Assembly (NCBI GenBank): GCA_934091015.1 | Contig: CAKOKM010000005.1 | Coordinates: forward strand, 1 to 48,879 | Source of the DNA: an uncultured Bacilli bacterium | Lineage (GTDB): Bacteria > Bacillota_I > Bacilli_A > RF39 > UBA660 | Reading direction: 5' to 3' | DNA length: 48,879 bases | In this document: piece by piece, positions 1 to 8,636 of the stretch | Layout: each line of letters opens with the position of its first letter | How positions within the stretch are numbered: position 1 is the first letter of the stretch | The notes under the pieces: generated by a model | The model's input: the letters and a program-made list of their open reading frames with translations, nothing else | Database searches by the model: none | Told to the model about the DNA's origin: nothing | Position numbers and translations under genes: made by a program

Positions 1-108
1 TATTATGCGATACGTTTTTATGTAAAATCGATAAAAACTCAATTATTTTTAGATAATTATTATGAAAAAGCAAATAAGAAATCTGTGAAATATCTTAAAT
101 TGTATTAA
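1..108 (+). CDS. C-terminal tail of an unknown gene (partial)
   Basis: Frame 1 is open from the first base to a TAA at 106-108, giving 35 codons rich in Lys, Tyr and Ile and ending in KYLKLY. An open run this long in such AT-rich DNA suggests the end of a real gene that starts outside the window. No motif is recognisable and I cannot name it. The next 100 bases carry no gene and lead into the leader of the first large paralogue. Confidence 0.45.
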   Translation, partial: YYAIRFYVKSIKTQLFLDNYYEKANKKSVKYLKLY

Positions 109-158
109 ATTTAATCATAATTATGAATTAATAAGAGTAATTTCCTTAAAAAATAAAT

Positions 159-206
159 TTGTGTTTTTTCATTGTATATGATAGAGTATAACTTACTTAA
201 GGGGGG
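159..206 (+). promoter_or_regulatory. Leader of the first large paralogue (conserved block)
   Basis: A T-rich block (TTGTGTTTTTTC, 159-170), eight variable bases and a 26-base block (179-204) with a TATAAC -10-like hexamer and a GGGG ribosome site precede the gene. The same blocks at the same spacing recur at 2459-2504 before the second paralogue. A promoter is inferred from this conservation; no good -35 is visible. Confidence 0.45.
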
Positions 207-212
207 ATAATT

Positions 213-2420
213 ATGTTTTGGAGTAAATTATTTAAAAAGAAAAATAAACTATCTAATGCTGATATTGTAGTAAATAGTTCTTATACTAAAATGCCTTTGC
301 TTGAAGAATTAACTGCTGAAGAACAAGGATACGTTAATAAACTTAAAGAAGAGTACTTAAATTTTTATGATACCGAAGATAATTATATTGATTTAGATAA
401 AGAACTATTTAATGAAATAAAAATGTGTCAAGATTTAGCCATAGATATTATGCATAATGACCATTTTGGACACATTGCAAGTTCAATAATAGATAGTAAA
501 AAACTAGTATATTATTCACATGAAATAACCGAAATAAATAACATTTTAAAATATAAATATATTGCCTTAAACGAACTAAGAAAAGATAAAAAATATCTAG
601 CTAAATATATGAGTTTGTATGTTCTAGGAAGAAGAAAAATAAACATATTAAAAGCCCTAGATCATCAAATGAATCTTATTAATAATTTAATAGTTATTGC
701 TGATCAAAGAATATATGATTATAGTACTAAAGCAGTTGCCAATTATCCCAAAAATATAAATGAAGATATAGATTATGAATTAGAAAAAAGATATGATATT
801 GTATTAAAAGATTATTTAAATTTATTCAATGATTCAAACATACTAAATAAAAAGATAAATAATACCGATAAAATCACATATATGGAGATAATGCTAAACA
901 AATTTGTTTATGAAAATAAAAATTTAATAGGCAAATTAAAAGAACGTTTAAATGCAATTGCAAATACTGAAATAGAAGAGATAGAAGATCAAAATGATAT
1001 CATAAGAGATTTAAGAAATATAAAGATGTATTTCAATATTTTCGATAAATATGGAAGAAGTATTATAAAAAAAGAAGATTTTGAAGAAATATATCAAGCA
1101 ATTTTTAATACGATTAATTACTATCCGTTTACATATGGCATTAGAAGTTATTGTAGAAATGAAGCAAATAAGGAAGAATTAATGTTTTATAGCAAAATCA
1201 TTAAAAGAAAAGCAGAATTATTTATAGATAAAAAATCAAAAATATTTGAAACAGGAATTATTAATGATAATATTTATCAAATTCTTTTAAAATTATTTGA
1301 ATTGGATTCCACAGGAATTATATATAATGAAATGTTTATAAAAAATAATTTTGAAGTTTTTGATATGAAATACATAGACTTACTGCTATGTTTAGATAAT
1401 CTTAATGGATTTTATTTATACTTTAATCAAACTAATTTTGAATTATTTGATTATATTATGAGCGCTTTACCAGTTGATCACGACACAATTAAAAGAAATT
1501 TATTTAAATATATTATCGGCTTATGTGACAAAACAAAATTTGAAGATATTGATATAGATAGAGAATATTTTATCCATAAATGTTGTTTTAATGTTTCCAA
1601 TATTTATGAAATGAAATTATATTATCAATTATATAAAGAAAATATTAACTTTAGTAATTTACCATTACTAAATGAAACATGTGATATGGATAAATTTATT
1701 AATTATATCAATAAAAGTTGTCACGATAAAACAGTACTCTTACCAGAAGGAACTAAAGAATTAGAGATATATGTTGATAAATCATATAATGGTATAAAAA
1801 TATATTTAAATAACGATATTTCTGACGTAAGATTTTATGGCAATGATATTGATTATAAAAAGTTAAATCACACTAAAATTTATCTACCATTAGACTTTAA
1901 TAAAATAAATATTAATTTTATCGTAAAAAATGAATTAAATTATAATGCAAATTATCCTAAAGCAAGAATTTTAAATAAACAAGCATTGTTAGCAATCATT
2001 GAAAAAATTGGTTCAACATTGGTCTTACCAAAAAAGATATTTAGTGTATCTAATTCGTCAGAAGATAATCAAAAATTGTATAACGATCTATATTCACTAT
2101 TTTATGGATTTTATAAAAGTGTTAAATATTTTATAGAAAAGTCAAATTCAATTAAAGAATCTGATAGTAGCGAGTTATTTAGCACATTGTTTAACAGCAT
2201 AATAATTTTCGAAGAAAATTCTAATGAATATAAAATTAATAATGATTTGTTTGATAAAGAATCAATAAATGAAGAAATACATAGTGATTGTAATAATAAT
2301 ATTCTTAAGAGCTATGAAAAAGCCTTAAAAGATTTTGTCATCAAATTAATAAAATATAAAAATTATAGAAATTTAAAAATAGAACAATACATTAGCTCAT
2401 TAAAAAGAAAAACTAAATAA
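213..2420 (+). CDS. Large unknown protein, paralogue A (735 aa)
   Basis: A 735 aa soluble, Lys/Asn/Ile-rich protein with no signal peptide or membrane segment, which I do not recognise. The start ATG follows a strong AAGGGGGG ribosome site. It begins MFWSKLFKKKNK, as does its tandem neighbour (2512-4725). The two proteins are very similar over about residues 30-170, including a shared stretch YIALNELRKDKKY and the motif VLGRRKINILKALDHQMN. They diverge strongly afterwards. A late segment (about residues 515-575) alternates short hydrophobic strands with LPEGTKELEIY-like motifs, loosely recalling leucine-rich or beta-solenoid repeats; this is a weak impression. Function unknown. Confidence 0.85.
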   Translation: MFWSKLFKKKNKLSNADIVVNSSYTKMPLLEELTAEEQGYVNKLKEEYLNFYDTEDNYIDLDKELFNEIKMCQDLAIDIMHNDHFGHIASSIIDSKKLVYYSHEITEINNILKYKYIALNELRKDKKYLAKYMSLYVLGRRKINILKALDHQMNLINNLIVIADQRIYDYSTKAVANYPKNINEDIDYELEKRYDIVLKDYLNLFNDSNILNKKINNTDKITYMEIMLNKFVYENKNLIGKLKERLNAIANTEIEEIEDQNDIIRDLRNIKMYFNIFDKYGRSIIKKEDFEEIYQAIFNTINYYPFTYGIRSYCRNEANKEELMFYSKIIKRKAELFIDKKSKIFETGIINDNIYQILLKLFELDSTGIIYNEMFIKNNFEVFDMKYIDLLLCLDNLNGFYLYFNQTNFELFDYIMSALPVDHDTIKRNLFKYIIGLCDKTKFEDIDIDREYFIHKCCFNVSNIYEMKLYYQLYKENINFSNLPLLNETCDMDKFINYINKSCHDKTVLLPEGTKELEIYVDKSYNGIKIYLNNDISDVRFYGNDIDYKKLNHTKIYLPLDFNKININFIVKNELNYNANYPKARILNKQALLAIIEKIGSTLVLPKKIFSVSNSSEDNQKLYNDLYSLFYGFYKSVKYFIEKSNSIKESDSSELFSTLFNSIIIFEENSNEYKINNDLFDKESINEEIHSDCNNNILKSYEKALKDFVIKLIKYKNYRNLKIEQYISSLKRKTK

Positions 2421-2443
2421 AATTATAAAATGTAATATATGAT

Positions 2444-2469
2444 AACACAAACATTTGCTTGTGTTTTTT
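2444..2469 (+). terminator. Rho-independent terminator after paralogue A
   Basis: Stem AACACAA / TTGTGTT with an 8-base loop followed by a T run. The right arm and T run are also part of the leader block shared with paralogue A. Confidence 0.75.
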
Positions 2470-2506
2470 CTTTACGTGTGATAGAGTATAACTTACTTAA
2501 GGGGAA
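2459..2506 (+). promoter_or_regulatory. Leader of the second large paralogue (conserved block)
   Basis: Same two blocks as at 159-204: TTGTGTTTTTTC, an 8-base gap, then 26 identical bases with TATAAC and GGGG. This indicates duplication of the promoter region together with the gene. Promoter identity is inferred. Confidence 0.45.
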
Positions 2507-2511
2507 TAAAT

Positions 2512-4725
2512 ATGTTTTGGAGTAATTTATTTAAAAAGAAAAATAAAATATTTAATACAGAAATAGTTAATAATACATCTTCTAAAATACCTTCATTTGA
2601 AGAATTAACTACTAAAGAACAAGAATATGTTAGTAACTTAAAAGAAGAATATCTAAAATTTTATGAAAATGAAGATAATTATATTAACTTAGATAATGAA
2701 CTATTTAATGAAATAAAAATGTATCAAGATTTAGCCCTAGATATTATGCATAAAGATCATTTCGGTAATATCGTTAACTCAATAATAGACAGTAAAAAAC
2801 TAGCATATTATTCTCAAAAAATAACTGAAATAAATAACACTTTAAAATATAAATATATTGCCTTAAACGAATTAAGAAAAGATAAAAAATATTTAACTAA
2901 ACATATGGGACTATATGTTTTAGGAAGAAGAAAAATAAACATATTAAAAGCTTTAGATCATCAAATGAATATTATAAACAATATGTTTGTTATCGCCGAC
3001 CAAAAAATAACTGATTACTGTGCTTGTGCCATTGCAAACTATCCAAAAAATATTGATGAAACCACTAAAAAAGCATTAAATGACAGATACATCGAAGTAG
3101 AGAAAGATTATAAAAATTTATTTAATTCATCAATTGAATTAGATGATAGTATATCTATTGCAGATGAAATAACATACATGGAAATACTTATAGATAAATT
3201 TATATATGAAAATAAAGACTTAATAAATAAATTGAAAGAACAGTTAGATATAATAGCTTTTAATGAAATAATTGATGCAAAGGAGCAACAGGAAAAAATA
3301 TCTAATCTTAAAAAAATTAAAATGTACTATCTTATATTTTACAAATATGGACGAAATCTAATTACCAAAGAAGATTTCAATGACCTATATCAAATAATAT
3401 TTAATGTATATACTTATTTCCCTATTAGTAGTGGTTTCACAGAGTATTTTAATAAGAAAGCAAATAAAGACGAACTAATATTATATAGTAAAATAATAAA
3501 AGGTAAATCTGAAGCATTCATACTAAAACAATCAAAAATATTTGAAACAAATAAAATCAGTGATAAAGTTTATGGCTTGTTACTGAAAATTTTCAATTTA
3601 ATCGAAAACGATGAAATTTATAAAAATATGTTTATATATGATGATTTTAATATTAAATATTTTCCAAATGTAGAATTGCTTTTAGCGTTAGATTTTGTAG
3701 ATGGTATAGATAAGTATTTTGATAAAAAAGCATTTGACCATCCTCTTAAATTAATTGGTAAAGAGCCTTGGATTAGCAAAAATGCTTTAAAAAAAGATTA
3801 TTATAAATATGTTTTTGGTTTATGTATCAACCCTAGTTCAAAACAAGATATTACCTCACAAAATCAATATTCAATAGATTTAATAAAATTGAGACAGTAT
3901 TATGAATCAGAAGAGATTGTGCTTTATTATCTATTATATAAAGATAAAATAAATTTTACTGTTTTGCCATATTTATCTAAAAAACTAGAATTAAATAATT
4001 TTATTAATTATTTAAGCTCCTGCTGTGAAAAAGATAAAAACGATTGTATAAATATATTTATACCACCAAGAACTAAAAAAGTTTTCTTAGATATTCATAC
4101 AAAAGACAGTTATCACTTAGATGACATTAATTTAAAAAGGATCTTTCTTAATAAAGATTTAGAAAATTTAATATTTTATTCGGATTTGTCTAAAACAAAG
4201 ACAAATACTTTAGTAATGTTACCTGAAACAGTTAATAGATTAAGTATTGATTTTATCTCACCAATTAAGTATGATCATAAATCTTTAGCAGATATATATT
4301 ATAGAATGATAAAAATTTGCAAATCACTAATGCTACCATCAAAAATATTTGAAATGAATGATAGCAAAGAAAACAATGAACAACTCTTTATTTATTTGTA
4401 TGATTTATTATATTATTTTTTTAAGGACATCAAACAAGCTGAAACTTATGTTAAGTATTATACTATTTTTAGCAATATATTATCTGAATTAATAGTGTTT
4501 GAAAAAAACAATCATTTATATAGAGTTAGCGACTATTTAAAATTAATAAAAAAGGATAAGTCAAAATATGAAATTTCTAATGATATTGAAGAGGCATATA
4601 AGAAAGCTATTAAAGATTATATAAAAAATATTAATGATTATAAAAAATATGTAAAATTGCAATATATTTATGAAAAAATAACAAAATCAACAGAACAACC
4701 GAAGAAATTAATCAAAAAGGCATAG
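2512..4725 (+). CDS. Large unknown protein, paralogue B (737 aa)
   Basis: A 737 aa soluble protein, tandem paralogue of the gene at 213-2420. Start ATG behind a GGGG ribosome site. The N-terminus MFWSNLFKKKNK and about residues 30-170 match paralogue A closely; the remainder aligns only in patches, for example YKYGRNLITKEDFNDLY against DKYGRSIIKKEDFEEIY. The C-terminal ~70 residues are charged and helix-prone. No recognised domain or catalytic motif. The pair may belong to a lineage-specific multigene family; function unknown. Confidence 0.85.
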   Translation: MFWSNLFKKKNKIFNTEIVNNTSSKIPSFEELTTKEQEYVSNLKEEYLKFYENEDNYINLDNELFNEIKMYQDLALDIMHKDHFGNIVNSIIDSKKLAYYSQKITEINNTLKYKYIALNELRKDKKYLTKHMGLYVLGRRKINILKALDHQMNIINNMFVIADQKITDYCACAIANYPKNIDETTKKALNDRYIEVEKDYKNLFNSSIELDDSISIADEITYMEILIDKFIYENKDLINKLKEQLDIIAFNEIIDAKEQQEKISNLKKIKMYYLIFYKYGRNLITKEDFNDLYQIIFNVYTYFPISSGFTEYFNKKANKDELILYSKIIKGKSEAFILKQSKIFETNKISDKVYGLLLKIFNLIENDEIYKNMFIYDDFNIKYFPNVELLLALDFVDGIDKYFDKKAFDHPLKLIGKEPWISKNALKKDYYKYVFGLCINPSSKQDITSQNQYSIDLIKLRQYYESEEIVLYYLLYKDKINFTVLPYLSKKLELNNFINYLSSCCEKDKNDCINIFIPPRTKKVFLDIHTKDSYHLDDINLKRIFLNKDLENLIFYSDLSKTKTNTLVMLPETVNRLSIDFISPIKYDHKSLADIYYRMIKICKSLMLPSKIFEMNDSKENNEQLFIYLYDLLYYFFKDIKQAETYVKYYTIFSNILSELIVFEKNNHLYRVSDYLKLIKKDKSKYEISNDIEEAYKKAIKDYIKNINDYKKYVKLQYIYEKITKSTEQPKKLIKKA

Positions 4726-4849
4726 AAGCAAGTGAAACAGAGTAGTTAAATAATGCCAAAATCATCTTAAAAAATCAAAAAATGTTAACCATGTGTAAAT
4801 ATTTTAAATAAAATATACCTAAATGTTAAATTTATTGATATAATTAAAA

Positions 4850-4877
4850 GAATTTGTTTGACAAACTCTTTTTTTAC
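4850..4877 (+). terminator. Hairpin and T run upstream of rpoB
   Basis: Short stem TTTGT / ACAAA, extended by AGA/TCT around a mismatch, followed by seven T. Probably terminates transcription from paralogue B. The rpoB -35 hexamer lies inside this hairpin. Confidence 0.5.
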
Positions 4878-4887
4878 TTGATATAAT
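4858..4887 (+). promoter_or_regulatory. Promoter of rpoBC
   Basis: Perfect TTGACA (4858-4863) and perfect TATAAT (4882-4887) with an 18-base spacer. It would give a leader of about 60 nt before rpoB. Confidence 0.85.
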
Positions 4888-4900
4888 TTAGATTGGAACT

Positions 4901-4921
4901 GTGCCGGCTTTTGTCCGGTTA
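4901..4921 (+). other. GC-rich hairpin in the rpoB 5' leader
   Basis: GCCGG and CCGGT pair around a 7-base loop (CTTTTGT), a GC-rich element in otherwise AT-rich leader RNA, about 40 nt before the rpoB start. It could stabilise the mRNA or serve as a regulatory site. No known riboswitch is recognised. Confidence 0.45.
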
Positions 4922-4956
4922 TAGCGGAAAAAATATATTGTTTGGGGTGAAAATGA

Positions 4957-7900
4957 GTGGCGTACAAAAAAGCTAAATTTGGCGATCATGCCGAGAGAAT
5001 TACATTCTCAAAAACATCTAATAATTATGAATTGGCAGATTTATTAGATATTCAAAAGAAATCATTTGATTGGTTTCTAACAGAAGGAATAAAAGAGGTA
5101 TTTGAAGATTTATTCCCAGTAGAAAGTTTCACCGGAAATATTTCCCTAGAATTTGGAGATTATTCCTTTGATGAACCTAGATACTCAATTAAAGAGTGCA
5201 AAGAAAGAATGCTTACATTCGCAGCACCTTTAAAAGTAGAAGCAAGAGTTTTCATTAATGAAACAGGTGAAGTAAAAGAACAAGAGGTTTTCTTAGGTGA
5301 CATGCCTATGATGACTGAAGCTGGAACATTCATTATTAATGGTGTAGAAAGAGTTATTCAATCACAATTAGTAAGAAGTCCATCTATTTACTTTAAACGT
5401 GAAATTGATAAAAACGGTCGTCCAGTAGTTTCTGGAGAAGTTATTCCAAATAAAGGAACATGGTTAGAATTCGAGTTAGATGCAAGAGACGTTATCTATG
5501 TAAGAATTGACCGTACTAGAAAAGTAACAATCACAACACTTTTAAGAGCACTTGGATTATCAAGTGATGAAGCAATCAAAGAAGTATTTGGTGAAGATAA
5601 TTATTTTATCAATAATACATTAGAAAAAGATAGTACTAAAAATACTGATGAGGCTTTAATTGAAATTTACGAAAAATTAAAACCAGGTGAACCTGCAACA
5701 CTTGATAGTGCTAAGAATCAATTAGTTGTTAGATTCTTCGATAAATTTAGATATGACCTAGCAAAAGTAGGACGTTATAAATTTAATCGTAAATTAAACG
5801 TATTAGATAGACTATTAGGTTGTACACTTGCTGAAAACTTAAAAAATGGTAAAGAAATAATCGCTAAAGAAGGCGAAGTAATTGACAAAAAACGTTTGGA
5901 AGAATTAAGACCATACTTTGCTGATGGATTAAACGTTAAAGAAGTTACAATAAATGAAGATTTAGATACATATAACAAGATTCAAGAAGTTGTTGTATAT
6001 GATAAGAAAGATCCAACTAAGAAAGTAAATATTATTGGAAATGATCAAAATATTACTGAAAGAAGATTAACTATTTCTGATGTTTATGCAGCAGTAAGTT
6101 ATTATTTAAATTTACTTGCTAATATTGGTAATATTGACGAAATAGATAACTTAGGAAATCGTCGTGTAAGACAAGTTGGAGAATTAGTTCAAACTCAATT
6201 TAAAGTTGGTATGGCTCGTATGGAAAGAGTTATTCGTGAAAGAATGACTACTCAGGAATTAGATACAGTTACACCAAAAACATTAATAAATATTAGACCA
6301 GTAACAGCTGCACTTAAAGAATTCTTTGGTTCATCTCAGTTGTCAAAATTCATGGATCAAATTAACCCAATTGCTGAGTTAACAGATAAGAGACGTCTAT
6401 CATCTTTAGGACCAGGTGGTTTATCAAGAGACCGTGCTGGAATGGATGTACGTGACGTTAACGAATCACACTATGGTCGTATTTGTCCAATCGAATCACC
6501 AGAAGGTGCAAACATCGGACTTATTACATCACTAGCAAGTTATGCAAAAATTAATGAATATGGGTTTATTACAACTCCATATCGTAAAGTAGAAAATAAA
6601 CATATTTTAGATGAAGTAGTTTATTTAACAGCTGATGAAGAAGCAGATTATTACATAAGTCAATCAACAATCCATATTGATGAAAATAATAATATTGTTG
6701 ATGAACAAGTAGTTGCCAGACTTAATGGTGAATCAGTTATGGTTAAATCAGATTTAGTTAACTATATTGATGTATCACCATCACAAATCGTTTCAATTAC
6801 AACAAGTTGTATTCCATTCTTAGATCACGATGATGCAAGACGTGCCCTAATGGGGTCAAACATGCAAAGACAAGCAGTACCTGTATTAAGACCAGAATCA
6901 CCAATAGTTGGAACTGGTGTTGAATATGTTGCTGCTAGAGATTCAGGATCAACAATTGTTGCTAAAGCCGACGGTGTAGTAGAATACGCTGATGGTAAAA
7001 AAATTATTATTAAAAACGCTAAAGGAAAAGATGAATATTATTTAGCATCATTCGAAAGAAGTAATGCTGAAAGTAATATTTCTCATAATCCAATTGTTAA
7101 AAAGGGTGAAAAAGTTCATCGTGGTGAAGTTATCGCTGATGGACCAGCTACTCAAAATGGAGAACTTGCACTAGGTAGAAACATGGTAGTAGCGTTCATG
7201 ACATGCAATGGTTATAACTATGAAGATGCCGTTGTATTAAATGAAAAATTAGTTAAAGATGATGTTTATACAACATTACATATTGAACATTATGATACAG
7301 ACTGTCGTGATACAAAATTAGGACCTGAAGAAATTACAAGAGATATTCCAAACGTTGGAGAAGATGCTCGTAAGAATTTAGATGCTAATGGTATCGTAAA
7401 AATTGGTACTGAAGTACATGAAGGCGATATCCTAGTTGGTAAAGTTACTCCAAAAGGAATGCAAGAATTAACTAGTGAAGAAAAATTATTACATGCAATC
7501 TTTGGTGAAAAAACTAGAGAAGTAAGAGATACTTCACTTAGAGTTGCTCACGGTGCTGACGGAATTGTTCATGACGTAAAAGTTTATACAAAAGAAAATT
7601 CCGATGAATTAGCTCCTGGAGTTTCAAAAATCGTTCGTGTTTATATAATTCAAAAACGTAAGATTCAAGTCGGAGATAAAATGTCAGGACGTCACGGTAA
7701 TAAAGGTGTTATTTCCCTAATTTTACCAGAAGAAGATATGCCATACTTACCAGATGGTACTCCAGTTGATATTGTTCTTAACCCACAAGGTGTTCCATCT
7801 CGTATGAACTTAGGACAAATCTTAGAGTTACACTTAGGAATGGCTGGTAAAAAATTAGGTGTTAAATATGCAACTCCAGTATTCGATGGTGCAACAGTTG

Positions 7901-8634
7901 ATGAAATTAAAGAAGAAATGGCTAAAGCTGGTATGGACTTAGATGGTAAAACAGATCTATATAATGGACGTACTGGTGAAAAATTCGAAAACCGTGTTGC
8001 TGTAGGTGTTATGTACATGATCAAATTACATCACATGGTAGATGATAAAATTCATGCTCGTTCAACTGGGCCTTACAGTTTAGTAACACAACAACCATTA
8101 GGTGGTAAAGCACAATTTGGTGGTCAAAGATTCGGAGAAATGGAAGTTTGGGCATTATATGCATATGGTGCTGCTCATGTATTACAAGAAATCATGACAA
8201 TTAAATCAGATGATGTAGTTGGACGTGTTAAAGTATATGAAGCCTTAGTTAAAGGACAAACTCCAAAAGGTGCTGGAATGCCTGAATCATTCAGAGTATT
8301 AATTAAAGAATTCCAAGCATTAGGACTTAATGTTGAAATGATCGACCAAGATGGTGTTGCTCATGAATTAAAAGAATTAGAAGCCGAAGAAGATGCTGCA
8401 TCAGATGCAATTACTATTGATGAAATAGATGCAAAAACTGGTGATATAGTCCATAAAAAAGATGCACCACTTCCTGAAAACTTTAGAAGACCTGAAGTAA
8501 ATGCAGATTTAAATGATAATCTAGAAGATGATTATTCAGATGATGATGAAGAAGATGAAAATTTCGATGACGAAGAACCTGATTTTGAAGAATTAGAAGA
8601 CATCGAAAACGGAAATCTAGAAGTGGAGGAATAA
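4957..8634 (+). CDS. rpoB: DNA-directed RNA polymerase subunit beta
   Basis: Beta subunit of RNA polymerase, 1225 aa. GTG start at 4957 with GGGGTGA eight bases upstream. The rifampicin-pocket region begins at about residue 458 (GSSQLSKFMDQ) and continues through GPGGLSRDRAGMDVRDV and ESPEGANIGL; the active-centre motif GDKMSGRHGNKGV lies near residue 907. Within the pocket, residue 464 is Lys and residue 477 is Asp, where E. coli has Gln513 and His526; substitutions at both sites are classical rifampicin-resistance changes. The last ~80 residues are an acidic tail rich in Asp/Glu. rpoC follows after two bases and its ribosome site lies inside the end of rpoB, so the two are co-transcribed and probably translationally coupled. 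Confidence 0.99.
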   Translation: MAYKKAKFGDHAERITFSKTSNNYELADLLDIQKKSFDWFLTEGIKEVFEDLFPVESFTGNISLEFGDYSFDEPRYSIKECKERMLTFAAPLKVEARVFINETGEVKEQEVFLGDMPMMTEAGTFIINGVERVIQSQLVRSPSIYFKREIDKNGRPVVSGEVIPNKGTWLEFELDARDVIYVRIDRTRKVTITTLLRALGLSSDEAIKEVFGEDNYFINNTLEKDSTKNTDEALIEIYEKLKPGEPATLDSAKNQLVVRFFDKFRYDLAKVGRYKFNRKLNVLDRLLGCTLAENLKNGKEIIAKEGEVIDKKRLEELRPYFADGLNVKEVTINEDLDTYNKIQEVVVYDKKDPTKKVNIIGNDQNITERRLTISDVYAAVSYYLNLLANIGNIDEIDNLGNRRVRQVGELVQTQFKVGMARMERVIRERMTTQELDTVTPKTLINIRPVTAALKEFFGSSQLSKFMDQINPIAELTDKRRLSSLGPGGLSRDRAGMDVRDVNESHYGRICPIESPEGANIGLITSLASYAKINEYGFITTPYRKVENKHILDEVVYLTADEEADYYISQSTIHIDENNNIVDEQVVARLNGESVMVKSDLVNYIDVSPSQIVSITTSCIPFLDHDDARRALMGSNMQRQAVPVLRPESPIVGTGVEYVAARDSGSTIVAKADGVVEYADGKKIIIKNAKGKDEYYLASFERSNAESNISHNPIVKKGEKVHRGEVIADGPATQNGELALGRNMVVAFMTCNGYNYEDAVVLNEKLVKDDVYTTLHIEHYDTDCRDTKLGPEEITRDIPNVGEDARKNLDANGIVKIGTEVHEGDILVGKVTPKGMQELTSEEKLLHAIFGEKTREVRDTSLRVAHGADGIVHDVKVYTKENSDELAPGVSKIVRVYIIQKRKIQVGDKMSGRHGNKGVISLILPEEDMPYLPDGTPVDIVLNPQGVPSRMNLGQILELHLGMAGKKLGVKYATPVFDGATVDEIKEEMAKAGMDLDGKTDLYNGRTGEKFENRVAVGVMYMIKLHHMVDDKIHARSTGPYSLVTQQPLGGKAQFGGQRFGEMEVWALYAYGAAHVLQEIMTIKSDDVVGRVKVYEALVKGQTPKGAGMPESFRVLIKEFQALGLNVEMIDQDGVAHELKELEAEEDAASDAITIDEIDAKTGDIVHKKDAPLPENFRRPEVNADLNDNLEDDYSDDDEEDENFDDEEPDFEELEDIENGNLEVEE

Positions 8635-8636
8635 AA

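Noticed and set aside
7692..8024. Minus-strand 110-codon frame inside rpoB, and similar long antisense frames in dnaK, lepA, pepF and rpoC
   Set aside because: They mirror the codon pattern of clearly conserved genes on the other strand and lack ribosome sites; they are shadow frames.
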